Assembly (NCBI RefSeq): GCF_014850975.1
Contig: NZ_JACXST010000001.1
Span: 1,612,001-1,676,000 of the forward strand
Source of the DNA: Methylomonas fluvii
GTDB lineage: Bacteria > Pseudomonadota > Gammaproteobacteria > Methylococcales > Methylomonadaceae
Length of the DNA stretch: 64,000 bases
Direction of reading: 5' to 3'
Part shown: piece by piece, positions 48,251 through 56,636 of the stretch
Numbering within the stretch: the first letter of the stretch is position 1
Layout of the letters: the number at the start of each line of letters is the position of its first letter
Position numbers and translations under genes: made by a program
Notes under the pieces: model-generated
What the model saw: only the letters and a program-made list of their open reading frames with translations
What the model was told of the DNA's origin: nothing
Databases searched by the model: none

Positions 48251-48586
48251 TTATTTTCCGCTATGGATTATTTTATCTCTACCTATATTATCACCACTAC
48301 CTGAGTGGTGCTGAAGAATTGTGTTACCCTCTGAAGCTAGCTTTATATTTTCAAGGAGTTGTTTTAATTCGGGTGAGCCTGCAATTTTTCTTTCAATTGC
48401 TGTTTCGCTCATTTCATCGGTCAATTCAAGCTTTTTCATTTCATTAGCAAGAGCCAATAATTCAGAATCAGTAATTAACCAGCCTTTTAGTCGTTGTTTT
48501 AGTTCATCGATACTTAGAGCCACACCGCATTTCATTACATCATAAGCAATGCCTGATAAAATCGCACCTGTTAAGAACTCTTCCAT
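48251..48586 (-). CDS. Small partner protein with GDNxGRDK tail (GapS6a-like candidate)
   Basis: A 111-aa protein three bases upstream of the 1117-aa gene and in the same AT-rich island. The N-terminal half (GAILSGIAYDVMKCGVALSIDELKQRLKGWL) is helical and amphipathic; the middle is charged. It ends with SGSGDNIGRDKIIHSGK, the same motif that opens the large protein. It belongs to a widespread small family I have seen next to large effector genes, and I associate it with GAPS6 from memory. The tight spacing suggests the two products act together, perhaps as sensor or inhibitor with a ribonuclease effector. First gene of the two-gene operon. Confidence 0.65.
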   Translation of the reverse strand: MEEFLTGAILSGIAYDVMKCGVALSIDELKQRLKGWLITDSELLALANEMKKLELTDEMSETAIERKIAGSPELKQLLENIKLASEGNTILQHHSGSGDNIGRDKIIHSGK

Positions 48587-49013
48587 ACAATTCCTCTTTG
48601 AAAATATTTGGTTAATTTATTCTATAGATATAAGTTGGGGCAATACTAATTATAAGAAGCACTAGCCCCAGAGTTATGGCCCTGTTGATTTTTCTGAATT
48701 TAGACTGCTGGCATGGTATCTAAAAGATAAATACCTGTATACGGTTAAGACGAGTCACTAATAACACTTTTGATTATATCTCATTAATTTTGAATGACGG
48801 CTTTTGGCCGATAGCCACGTAAGTCTGCCAGCAATACATTGATCAATCACATGCAATTCCGGGACGGTTGGACAGTGCCTGGCCTGATTTTCTAGGGGGA
48901 TATCGCTTCTCCCCTCAACCGCAGGCCTTGAAGCCTCACGCTAGTCGCATTTTGCTATTCGCTAAAGTTTCGCTCGCTTGGACGCAAACCAAAACGCGTT
49001 GCCGCAGGGCTTT

Positions 49014-49530
49014 GCAGGCTTGCGGGCAAGGTAAAAAGCTTTACTGCGATAGCACAAAGACCGAATGCGCGAGGCGTTTTGCCGATCGGGCGAATGAATT
49101 TGCGTTGCCCGCAAGGCTTTATGGTTAATTCGCAAGGCTGGGTAGGCTTGCTCGCAAGGTAAAATGCTTTGCGACGATAGCAAAAGGCCTCGTGCGCGAG
49201 CTTATTTGTGTTGCGCGCAAGGCGTTTTGCCGGTCGGGCGAACGAATTTGCATTGCCCGCAAGGCATTTAGGTTAATTCGCAAGGCGCGGTAGGCTTGCT
49301 CGCAAGGTAAAAAGCCTTGTGACGATAGCAAAAGGCCTCGTGCGCGAGCTTATATCTGTTGCGCGCAAGGCGTTTTGCCGGTCGGGCGAATGAATTTGCG
49401 TTGCCCGCAAGGCTATTAGGTTAACACGTGAGGCTTGGGGGCTTGCACTCAAAGTAAAAAGCTTTGCGACGATAGCGGAAGGCCCAATGCACCACCATAA
49501 ATGCTTTGAGCGCAGGGCGGTAAGCGGAGC
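49014..49530. repeat. Tandem array of ~148-bp repeats
   Basis: Two near-identical 148-base units (49142-49289 and 49290-49437) begin GTAGGCTTGCTCGCAAGG. A shorter, diverged unit precedes them (49014-49141, missing about 20 bases) and a partial one follows (from 49438). Internal palindromes include TTGCGCGCAA and TGCCCGCA. The period is not a multiple of three, so the array does not encode a repeated peptide, and frames within it are chance. The rest of 48587-49863 shows no gene I would defend; a 71-codon frame at 49561-49776 has no ribosome site. Confidence 0.85.
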
Positions 49531-49863
49531 GCCACGCGCCTAGGGTAAGCCTCTCGAGGCATGACACTATCGCTTATGCATGCTTCGATTGCGGACAATT
49601 ATCTGGCGGCAAACGAACAGTTTGATGTCATTGAAATTGCTTTATCAGAGACAGGTCTTGGCCGAACTCGCTCAGTCAGCACTGAATGCGCGCGAAATAT
49701 TCCAATAGAGCTGGTGCACTCAGAATTCTTTCAGCAATGCTGCCAAAGGGATTGCGGTGTGTGCCATAAAGAATGAAAAATCGCTTGATAAGGGGCGGGG
49801 CTTTTAATTGCAGCCTTTGCCGCCGACGGCTTATTCGGTCGGCGGCTGGCGGAGAGGGCGGCG

Positions 49864-50430
49864 TTACGCCCGCGATGAAAACTCGCCTGTATCGGTATTA
49901 ACCTTAATCATCTCGCCGGATTCTATATATTCGGGGACTTGCACTTCCAGGCCGGTGCTGAGTTTCGCGGTTTTGGTGCGTTTGGTGGCGCTGGAGCCTT
50001 TCATGGACGGTGGGGTTTCGACGATTTGCAGCGTAATGGTGGTGGGCAGTTGGATGCCTAGCGCGGCGTCGTCCATCAGCAGCATGATGATGCCTTCCAG
50101 ACCGTCCGATAAATACTCGGTTTGGCCTTCCAAATCTTCCGCCGACAAGCTGTATTGTTCGTAGGTTTCGGCGTTCATAAAATAATAAGTATCGCCGTCC
50201 TGGTAGGAATATTGCACATTGCACCGCGAGCAATCGGCAGCTTTCAGCATCTCGTCGCTTTTGTAGGTTTCGTCCAGCTTCTGCCGGGTTTTCATGTGGG
50301 TGAAGCGGACTTTGTAAAGCGTGGTGGCGCCGCGCGAAGTGGGGTTGCGCACATCGATGCTTTTGACCACATACGGTTCGCCGTTGATTTCGATGGCGGT
50401 TCCCTTTTTCAGTTCGTTGGCTTTTGGCAC
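49864..50430 (-). CDS. efpL: Elongation factor P-like protein EfpL (YeiP)
   Basis: A 188-aa three-domain EF-P paralogue that relieves ribosome stalling. It aligns well with E. coli YeiP: PKANELKKGTAIEINGEPYVVKSIDV at the start, and the tip loop RNPTSRGATTLYKVRF carries Arg where canonical EF-P has a modified Lys, which is diagnostic of EfpL. The C-terminal domain has KTAKLSTGLEVQVPEYIESGE. Its ATG lies four bases after the stop of bpt, so it is the last gene of aat-bpt-efpL. Confidence 0.9.
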   Translation of the reverse strand: MPKANELKKGTAIEINGEPYVVKSIDVRNPTSRGATTLYKVRFTHMKTRQKLDETYKSDEMLKAADCSRCNVQYSYQDGDTYYFMNAETYEQYSLSAEDLEGQTEYLSDGLEGIIMLLMDDAALGIQLPTTITLQIVETPPSMKGSSATKRTKTAKLSTGLEVQVPEYIESGEMIKVNTDTGEFSSRA

Positions 50431-50433
50431 GGC

Positions 50434-51156
50434 TTAGTCCTCGTTGAATGTTTGTTTTGAAATAGCTTGCCACTGGCCGTCCAGCAGGCCGGTCAGCGGT
50501 TGATAATCGATTTTGTAGCGCATTTTACGACAGTCTTTGATCCAGTAGCCCAGATAAACATATTCCAGGCCCAATTGTTTGGCGGTTTCGATTTGCCAAC
50601 ACACGGCGTAAACGCCGGGGCTGTAGTCGGCAAAATCCGGGTCAAAAAAGGTATACACCGCCGACAAACCGTCGGCTACCACGTCGACCACCGCTACGGC
50701 CGCCAATTGGCCGCCAATCAAAAACTCCACAAACAGCGTGTCGCACCAACGGCTACCGAGGAATTTGATGTAGTCATCGGGCGTGGTTTCGGTGTCTTCA
50801 CCAGGTTTGTCGTGACGGGCGCTTAGATAACGCTGATAAAGCAGGAAATGCCGCGGGTCGTAATTGGCGTCTTTGACGACTACCCGGGTTTGCGCATTGC
50901 GCTTGATGCAGCGCTTTTGTTTACGGTCGGGTTGGAATAACGACACCGGCAGCCGCGTCGGCACGCAAGCCTGGCAAGCTTCGCAGTAGGGTTTGTAAAC
51001 GTAATCGCCGCTACGCCGAAAGCCCTGGGCGATCAGTTGCGAGTACAGCGTGGTGTCGATAGTCACCGACGGATGTACGAAGCCGGAACGCGCGATGCGG
51101 TCGTCCAGATAGCTGCAGGCATGGCCGCTGTCCAGCCAAATCGGCACAGCGTTCAT
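50434..51156 (-). CDS. bpt: Aspartate/glutamate leucyltransferase Bpt
   Basis: A 240-aa aminoacyl-tRNA-protein transferase of the Bpt/ATE1-like family that adds Leu to proteins with N-terminal Asp or Glu, marking them for ClpAP. Typical pieces: CSYLDDRIARSGFVHPS, SGDYVYKPYCEACQACVPTRLPV (Cys cluster shared with ATE1), YQRYLSARH and YVYLGYWIKDCRKMRYK. The ATG at 51156 overlaps the TGA of aat (ATGA); the in-frame TTG three codons upstream is not needed. It pairs with Aat to form the bacterial N-degron input. Confidence 0.93.
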   Translation of the reverse strand: MNAVPIWLDSGHACSYLDDRIARSGFVHPSVTIDTTLYSQLIAQGFRRSGDYVYKPYCEACQACVPTRLPVSLFQPDRKQKRCIKRNAQTRVVVKDANYDPRHFLLYQRYLSARHDKPGEDTETTPDDYIKFLGSRWCDTLFVEFLIGGQLAAVAVVDVVADGLSAVYTFFDPDFADYSPGVYAVCWQIETAKQLGLEYVYLGYWIKDCRKMRYKIDYQPLTGLLDGQWQAISKQTFNED

Positions 51157-51845
51157 GTTTGCCAAGCGTCGGGAGTCGGCAATTGATCGCAGAGCCGGTC
51201 CAGCAGGTCTACAAAGCGGCGGCGCGGAATTTCAGCCGCGCCAAGGCTAAGTAGATGTTCGCTGCTGACCTGACAATCGATGAGTTGATAGCCCCAAGCC
51301 GTGAGTTGCTCTACCAGATGCACAAACACCACTTTGGAGGCGTCGGTTTTACGATGGAACATCGATTCGCCGAAAAATACTTGGCCTATGGCAATGCCGT
51401 ATAGGCCGCCGACCAGTTGGCCGTCCAGCCAGGCTTCGCAGCTGTGGGCGATACCCAGGTGGTGTAGGGTGGCATAGGCTTGGCGGATGTCGTCGGTAAT
51501 CCAGGTGCCGCCGTCTTCGCTACGCGGCGCCGCGCACGCATCGATCACCTGGCGAAAGGCGCTGTCGTAACGAATCTCAAACAGTTGTTTGCGTAGGGTT
51601 TTCGCCAGGCTGCGAGAGATATTCAGATGTTCCGGAAACAAGACCAAACGCGGATCGGGCGACCACCACAGAATCGGTTCGCCGGGATTGAACCAAGGGA
51701 ATACCCCGTGCCGGTAGGCGTTGACGATGCGCTGCGGCGACAGGCAACCGCCAAAAGCCAACAAGCCGTTGGGTTGTTTCAATGCCTTATGCAGTGGCGG
51801 AAAGGCTTGGTGCGGATGATCCGGGTCGAGCAGGGTGAGTTGCAT
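51153..51845 (-). CDS. aat: Leucyl/phenylalanyl-tRNA-protein transferase Aat
   Basis: A 230-aa L/F-transferase that attaches Leu or Phe to N-terminal Lys or Arg. Conserved segments: PNGLLAFGGCLSPQRIVNAYRHGVFPWFNPGEPILWWSPDPRLVLFP, GIAHSCEAWLDGQLVGGLYGIAIGQVFFGESMFHRKTDASK and LIDCQVSSEHLLSLGA. Length is normal. It is the first gene of aat-bpt-efpL, with bpt coupled by a four-base overlap. Confidence 0.96.
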   Translation of the reverse strand: MQLTLLDPDHPHQAFPPLHKALKQPNGLLAFGGCLSPQRIVNAYRHGVFPWFNPGEPILWWSPDPRLVLFPEHLNISRSLAKTLRKQLFEIRYDSAFRQVIDACAAPRSEDGGTWITDDIRQAYATLHHLGIAHSCEAWLDGQLVGGLYGIAIGQVFFGESMFHRKTDASKVVFVHLVEQLTAWGYQLIDCQVSSEHLLSLGAAEIPRRRFVDLLDRLCDQLPTPDAWQT

Positions 51846-51936
51846 AGGAGGCGCGTGGGTCCGGGTTGGCGCTGGTTAGTTCAGTGACTTAGCTTGCCAA
51901 GGTTTGTGGGCGGTGGCCGGCTAGGCTGTTGTTAAC

Positions 51937-52617
51937 TCAAGACGCATCCATTTTGTAACCAAAGCCGCGCACGGTTTTCAACAATTTCAGCTCGTAATCG
52001 TCGTCGATCTTCCGCCGTAGCTGGCGAATATAAACATCCACCACATTGGTCAGTGGATCGGCGCTATAGCCCCAGACTTGTTCCAGAATTCGCGTGCGGC
52101 TCAATACTTTACCCGGCATACGCATAAAGCATTCCAACAGAGCAAACTCCTTGGGGGTTAACTCGATGACGTTATCGCCGCGCCGTACCTCGTGGGTTTC
52201 ACCGTTGAGTACCAAGTCTTCGATACGCAATTCCTTGTCGTCCTGCTTCACTTCGCCGCCGCGCCGCCTGAGCAACACCTCGATACGGGCCAGCAATTCT
52301 TCAAACGCGAACGGCTTGGTCATGTAGTCGTCGGCGCCGGAGCGCAGGCCGGCTACTTTGTCTTGCACGGTATCGCGCGCGGTTAGCATCAAAATCGGGG
52401 TGTCGATGCCGTTGCTGCGCAAGCGTTCGCAAATCTGCCGGCCGTTCATGTCCGGCAGGCCCAAGTCCAGAATGATTACCTGAAAACTGCCCTCGGTACC
52501 CAAGGCAATGGCCTCTTGCCCACTGCGGGCCACCTCCACGGCATAGCCCTCGGCTTTTAAGCCGCGTTGCACAAAATCGATGATGCGCTCGTCGTCTTCA
52601 ACCATCAGCACCCGCAT
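51937..52617 (-). CDS. OmpR/PhoB-family response regulator
   Basis: A 226-aa two-domain regulator. Receiver: acidic pocket E7-D8-D9, phospho-acceptor D51 in IILDLGLPDMNG, T79 in MLTARD and K101 in MTKPF. The C-terminal winged helix ends with the usual VDVYIRQLRRKIDDDYELKLLKTVRGFGYKM. The ATG at 52617 (MRVLMVEDDE) gives the standard family length; the frame is open 16 codons further. It is the last gene of a four-gene operon (kinase-like, lipoprotein, kinase, regulator) and is probably phosphorylated by the intact kinase just upstream. Confidence 0.92.
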   Translation of the reverse strand: MRVLMVEDDERIIDFVQRGLKAEGYAVEVARSGQEAIALGTEGSFQVIILDLGLPDMNGRQICERLRSNGIDTPILMLTARDTVQDKVAGLRSGADDYMTKPFAFEELLARIEVLLRRRGGEVKQDDKELRIEDLVLNGETHEVRRGDNVIELTPKEFALLECFMRMPGKVLSRTRILEQVWGYSADPLTNVVDVYIRQLRRKIDDDYELKLLKTVRGFGYKMDAS

Positions 52618-52678
52618 ATAGCCTATTCCCGTCAGAGTATTGGTTGTCATGTATTTCTCATTCATATGAAAATCCGTC

Positions 52679-54265
52679 TTATGCTACCGTAAGCAGGGGT
52701 AGTGTAACCGTAAATGTCGATCCGGCGTTTTCCACACTACGCACCGCTATTTGCCCGCCGTGAGCTTGCAGGATGGATTTGGCCATCGGCAAACCCAGGC
52801 CGGAGCCATCGTCTCGGGAATGCTGGGCGTTGCTGCTGCGGAAGTGGCGTTCGAAAATCCGTTCCAGATCTTCCGCTGGTATGCCGATGCCCTGATCGGT
52901 CAGGCTGAAACAGGCCTGTTTGCCGTCGCGCCATAAAGCCACGGCGATATGCCCGAGCGGTTTGGAATAGCGGCAGGCATTTTCGCCCAGAATGAACAGC
53001 ACTTGCCGTAGCCGCTGCTTGTCGCCGCGGACCAGTAATGGCCCGGAGGGCGCGTCCAGGCTGACAGAAATCGAATATTCTTGCGCCATCACCTGAAAAT
53101 CCTCGACGCTGCTGGCTACCAAATCCGCCAAATCCACTTTATTCCATTCGAATTGCAGATTGGCCGTGTCGGCGCGAGCCAGGAATAATAAGTCGTTCAC
53201 GTATTTACCCAACTGCATCGACAACTCGACGATGCGCTGCAACGCGTCTTTGTATTCTTCGGCGTCGCGGTCCTGGCCCCGTAGCGTCACTTCCGCCTCG
53301 CCGCGAATCACCGTGATCGGCGTGCGCAGTTCGTGGCTGATGTCCGCCAAAAACTCACGGCGGGCATTATCCATGCGCTTTAATTCCTCGTTCAACAGAT
53401 TAAGTTCAAAGGTCCGCTCGGTTACTCGCTCTTCCAACACAGCACGGCCTTCGCGTAGTTTATCTTGTTGAACTTCCAGTTCTTTGGCCATTTGATTGAA
53501 GTGGCTGGCCAAATACGCAAATTCGTCGCGGCTGTCCAAAGCGATGCGGTAATCCAGGTTGCCGGAGGCGATTTCGTCCGTGCCTTTCATTAGCGCTTCG
53601 ATAGGTTTTTTAAACGCGCGGAGCAACATAATACCGGCTACCAGACTGAATAACGCCGCGGTTAACGAGGCCAGGATCGCGGTCCAGCGCGACTTTTCCA
53701 CCAAAATCTCCAACTCCCGCTTGGCTTTTTGGGCCTTTTCCCGTTCGGCGTTGATGGCAGCGTCGATTAGGGGTTGGAATTTACCGTCTATCTCTTCCTC
53801 GGTGAATTTAGCCAAAGCCTGCACGGCGGTGGTCAGCTTGCCTTGCAAGCGCAGCCGCTCGACTTCTTCGAAGCGGTATTCGCTGGCTTCCAGGAAAGCG
53901 GTGAGATGAGCAACCTTCTCCAATTCCGCGGGTTTATTGGTCCATTCTGCGCTGGCGCTGTCAGTGCCCGGTGCTTTGACGGCCGTGTCGCGCAGCGTTT
54001 GCATGGCCTCGTAAAGACGGCGCTTGGAGGATTCCACGCCGGTTTCCGAATTGGGGTTGGCTGTGATCAGCCGGTCCATGCGTTGCTTGAAATGGCGATA
54101 AGCTTCCTGCGACAACTGTTCGTAATCGTCGAAGGTTTCGTAGGCGGTTTGGCTGTGCTGAAAATAGCGAGCCACTTCGTCGGCGCCCCAATACAAGGCA
54201 ATGCCCAAACTCAACACAAAGCAGAACGAAACAACAATGACTATCGCCAAGCGAAAGCGAAACAT
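52679..54265 (-). CDS. Membrane sensor histidine kinase with HAMP domain
   Basis: A 528-aa kinase. Two transmembrane helices (~7-26 and ~195-215) flank a ~170-residue, mostly helical periplasmic domain. A HAMP domain (~216-270) and a coiled coil (~262-300) lead to HisKA with the phospho-acceptor H311 in ISHELRTPITVIRGEAE. The ATPase domain has the N box NACRYSK, G1 DQGIGIPAED, F box ERHFRSSN and G2 GSGLGLPMAKSIL. All catalytic boxes are intact, in contrast to the kinase-like protein at 54852. It begins five bases after the lipoprotein gene. Confidence 0.92.
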   Translation of the reverse strand: MFRFRLAIVIVVSFCFVLSLGIALYWGADEVARYFQHSQTAYETFDDYEQLSQEAYRHFKQRMDRLITANPNSETGVESSKRRLYEAMQTLRDTAVKAPGTDSASAEWTNKPAELEKVAHLTAFLEASEYRFEEVERLRLQGKLTTAVQALAKFTEEEIDGKFQPLIDAAINAEREKAQKAKRELEILVEKSRWTAILASLTAALFSLVAGIMLLRAFKKPIEALMKGTDEIASGNLDYRIALDSRDEFAYLASHFNQMAKELEVQQDKLREGRAVLEERVTERTFELNLLNEELKRMDNARREFLADISHELRTPITVIRGEAEVTLRGQDRDAEEYKDALQRIVELSMQLGKYVNDLLFLARADTANLQFEWNKVDLADLVASSVEDFQVMAQEYSISVSLDAPSGPLLVRGDKQRLRQVLFILGENACRYSKPLGHIAVALWRDGKQACFSLTDQGIGIPAEDLERIFERHFRSSNAQHSRDDGSGLGLPMAKSILQAHGGQIAVRSVENAGSTFTVTLPLLTVA

Positions 54266-54270
54266 GGGCC

Positions 54271-54846
54271 TTATTTGCCTTCGCTAGTCTCGTCCAGTTG
54301 CTTTTCCATCGACCGAATGGCTTCCAGTTTTTCGCGCAGCAGTCTTGATTCTTCTTTCTTGGAACCGGCGGCGTCTTTCGTTTCCAGCACGTTTTGCACG
54401 GTTTTGTGTTTGCGTTCCAATGAGCCGAGTTTTCTTGATGCGCTATTAATGCGTTTTAATGCTTCGGTGTGAATGGCAACCAGGTGGCGCATCCGTTCGT
54501 CGCTCAAGCCCGAGGGCGGAATGCCGGCAATTTCATCCAGAATTTTGGGAATGTCGCCACAGGCATCTGATAACAGGCGGCCTACCATCAAATGCAATAA
54601 CACGCCAATCTCGGGTTCGTCTTTTTGGCGTTTCACTAAAGACCGGCACGTCTCAGTGCGGCTCGCCGTGGTCATGTTGGCCAGATTGTTGCCAAAATCC
54701 AGCAACTCGTCTATGTCCGAATGCACCACCGGCGCGCTGTAAACGGTTGGAAAATGTTCCTTGACGCTGGAATCCATCTCGGCGCAGCCGCTGATTGCCA
54801 ACAATGATGCGATCAGTGCCAATACGCGCATGAATAGTGCCTGCAT
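54271..54846 (-). CDS. QseG-like outer-membrane lipoprotein of a signalling operon
   Basis: A 191-aa lipoprotein precursor: hydrophobic signal with lipobox LAISGC (Cys at residue 21), then a mostly helical acidic domain with a coiled coil toward the C-terminus (LLREKLEAIRSMEKQL). Two cysteines (CRSLV and DACGDI) may form a disulfide. In enterobacteria QseG lies between the kinase GlrK (QseE) and the regulator GlrR and activates the kinase from the periplasm; the same place after a GlrK-like gene and the same build suggest a QseG counterpart, though sequence similarity is weak to my eye. It lies six bases from both neighbours' ends. Confidence 0.7.
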   Translation of the reverse strand: MQALFMRVLALIASLLAISGCAEMDSSVKEHFPTVYSAPVVHSDIDELLDFGNNLANMTTASRTETCRSLVKRQKDEPEIGVLLHLMVGRLLSDACGDIPKILDEIAGIPPSGLSDERMRHLVAIHTEALKRINSASRKLGSLERKHKTVQNVLETKDAAGSKKEESRLLREKLEAIRSMEKQLDETSEGK

Positions 54847-54851
54847 GTTGC

Positions 54852-56309
54852 TTAATTCTCCACGGTTAACGGAATTTGAACCCGGATGCGGGCTCCTTGT
54901 TGGTCTTGACGGGCATCGATGACTTCCACTTTGCCTTGATGATTGGCGACGTATTCCTTGACGATGGCCAAGCCTAGGCCGGGGCCGTCGCTGTCTCCGG
55001 TATCGCCGGCCTTGCCGCGATAAAACGGCTCGAAGATATGATCGCGCTCGTCGGCGGCGATACCGGGGCCTTCGTCTTCCACTTCCAGCTCCATCAGCGT
55101 GCCGGCGTCACGCAATATGATGCGAATTTCGCCGCCTTCCGGCGAAAACTTCACGGCATTGGTCAGCAATTGTTCGATGATCGCCCGCAATTGCTCGGGA
55201 ATGCCGGCAATTTCCACCGGCCTTGCCAGCATGCGGATAGCGATGGCTTTGCTGCTTAAAACGGGCTGGAATTCTTCAACCACGGTTTGCAGCAAATCTT
55301 TGATGTTTACGCTTTCCTTGCGTTTGATGTCGGGCAGGGAATTGATCCGGCTGTAGCGCAGCAATTCCTCGGATACAGCGCTTAACTTTTCGATATTGGC
55401 GCATAAATGCAAAGCAGTGGCTTGCCGCTTGCTGTTGGGGTCGTAGTCGGCTTCGCCGGCCAGCAATTCGGCATTCTGGCGTAGGCTTGCCAACGGCAGT
55501 TCTATCTCGCGGGCGACGTTTTGCATAAATTGTTGCTTGGACACTTCCAGTTCCAGTAAGTGAGTGCGCAGCCACTCCAAACGGTTGCCCAGATAACGTA
55601 AATCCGACGGGCCGTTCACCAGAATCGGTTCGGCTAGCTCGCCCGCGCCCAAGCGGCGTATCGATAGATCAAGTTGCCGCATCGAACGCGACAATACGAT
55701 CAACAGAACGGCAATCACACCGAACGAAATCGCCAGTAATACTGCGCCTTTGACCAACAGGCCATGCTCCAGCGATTCCGACAATTGGTGCAGTTCGTTG
55801 AATTCGTGATCGACGTGGTTTTCAAACTCACGGGATAGGGTGGCGGCGGATTCGCGCAAGCCCTGAAAAGCCTCGTCTATCGGTAATTCCAGATTATTCT
55901 CGTCATCCGAACCGATGATTTGCTGGTAAATCAGGTTTTCTTTTTCGGATAATTCATTGACCAGCAGTGCGATTTTGTTATCGACATGCAGTTTCAGCAA
56001 ATCACCCAAAGCCTGTTTAAACGAGGCCCGCACCGTTTCGTAGGATTGCCGTTCGTAGGGTTGGCGCAGCGTCGGGTCGGACAGCAACACAAACAGTTTG
56101 GCCTTGCGTTCTATATCGGAGGCTTTTTGTAAAACCAGGCGGATGGTTTTGGTTTGTTCGAAAACATGCGTGTTGACGGTGCGGCCCAGCGCCGAGGTCT
56201 CGCGCATGCCGAAAGCGGCGTACATCACGGCCAGAAACAGCGGAATCACCGCAATGACAAAGCCCAGAATGATTAGGGACTTTAACGATAAAAAATTTTT
56301 AAATTTCAT
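54852..56309 (-). CDS. GlrK-like sensor kinase homologue lacking the phospho-acceptor histidine
   Basis: A 485-aa protein resembling E. coli GlrK (QseE): TM helices at ~12-32 and ~186-207 around a periplasmic helical domain, then RRLGAGELAEPILVNGPSDLRYLGNRLEWLRTHLLELEVSKQQF, which tracks GlrK closely. The H box reads VAREIELPLASLRQNAELLAG, so the phospho-acceptor position is R267 (codon CGC at 55509-55511), not His. The ATP-binding boxes are intact (LLTNAVKFSPEGG, DEGPGIAADE, GPGLGLAIVKEY). It should bind ATP but cannot autophosphorylate in the normal way. First gene of the operon; a lipoprotein, an intact kinase and an OmpR-type regulator follow. Confidence 0.88.
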   Translation of the reverse strand: MKFKNFLSLKSLIILGFVIAVIPLFLAVMYAAFGMRETSALGRTVNTHVFEQTKTIRLVLQKASDIERKAKLFVLLSDPTLRQPYERQSYETVRASFKQALGDLLKLHVDNKIALLVNELSEKENLIYQQIIGSDDENNLELPIDEAFQGLRESAATLSREFENHVDHEFNELHQLSESLEHGLLVKGAVLLAISFGVIAVLLIVLSRSMRQLDLSIRRLGAGELAEPILVNGPSDLRYLGNRLEWLRTHLLELEVSKQQFMQNVAREIELPLASLRQNAELLAGEADYDPNSKRQATALHLCANIEKLSAVSEELLRYSRINSLPDIKRKESVNIKDLLQTVVEEFQPVLSSKAIAIRMLARPVEIAGIPEQLRAIIEQLLTNAVKFSPEGGEIRIILRDAGTLMELEVEDEGPGIAADERDHIFEPFYRGKAGDTGDSDGPGLGLAIVKEYVANHQGKVEVIDARQDQQGARIRVQIPLTVEN

Positions 56310-56636
56310 CCTTGTGCGAGAAGCAATAAATCACACCATAGTATAGTTGAAACGGCATTCTAAAAATGGGTCATAAATCCATCACAAACGGCATCGCCTA
56401 GGGGCTTATAAGCTGGCGATTGAATTTCGCCAGGTTAAGACCGAAGATCCTGAGTTTAGAAAAAGGTAGTTGAGCGCTGGCGGTACGGGCGCAAACGCCG
56501 GTCGCAGGCACAAAAAGTGCGATGATTTTCGCCTGGCCCTCAAATATCGCCCGCTTCCGCGGGCATGACGCTACCCGGAAATTTAAGGGCCGGGTTAATA
56601 GGGTTGGATGGTATTGAGGCAAAATTGTCAGGCAGA
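56310..56636. other. Intergenic region without a recognised gene
   Basis: About 330 bases between the signalling operon (which starts at 56309) and the 3' end of nifX. A small hairpin GCCCGC-TTCC-GCGGGC lies near 56548-56563. No credible ORF or RNA gene seen. Confidence 0.4.

Noticed and set aside
48962-49331. Two similar minus-strand frames within the array
   Set aside because: They are produced by the repeat itself, and the 148-base period shifts frame between units, so they do not encode a repeated protein.
49014-49530. Tandem repeats considered as a CRISPR array
   Set aside because: Units are 148 bases of continuous similarity with no short repeat alternating with unique spacers, and no cas gene is present.
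49561-49776. 71-codon plus-strand frame after the tandem array
   Set aside because: No ribosome site, no recognised family, and it lies in DNA without other coding signal.
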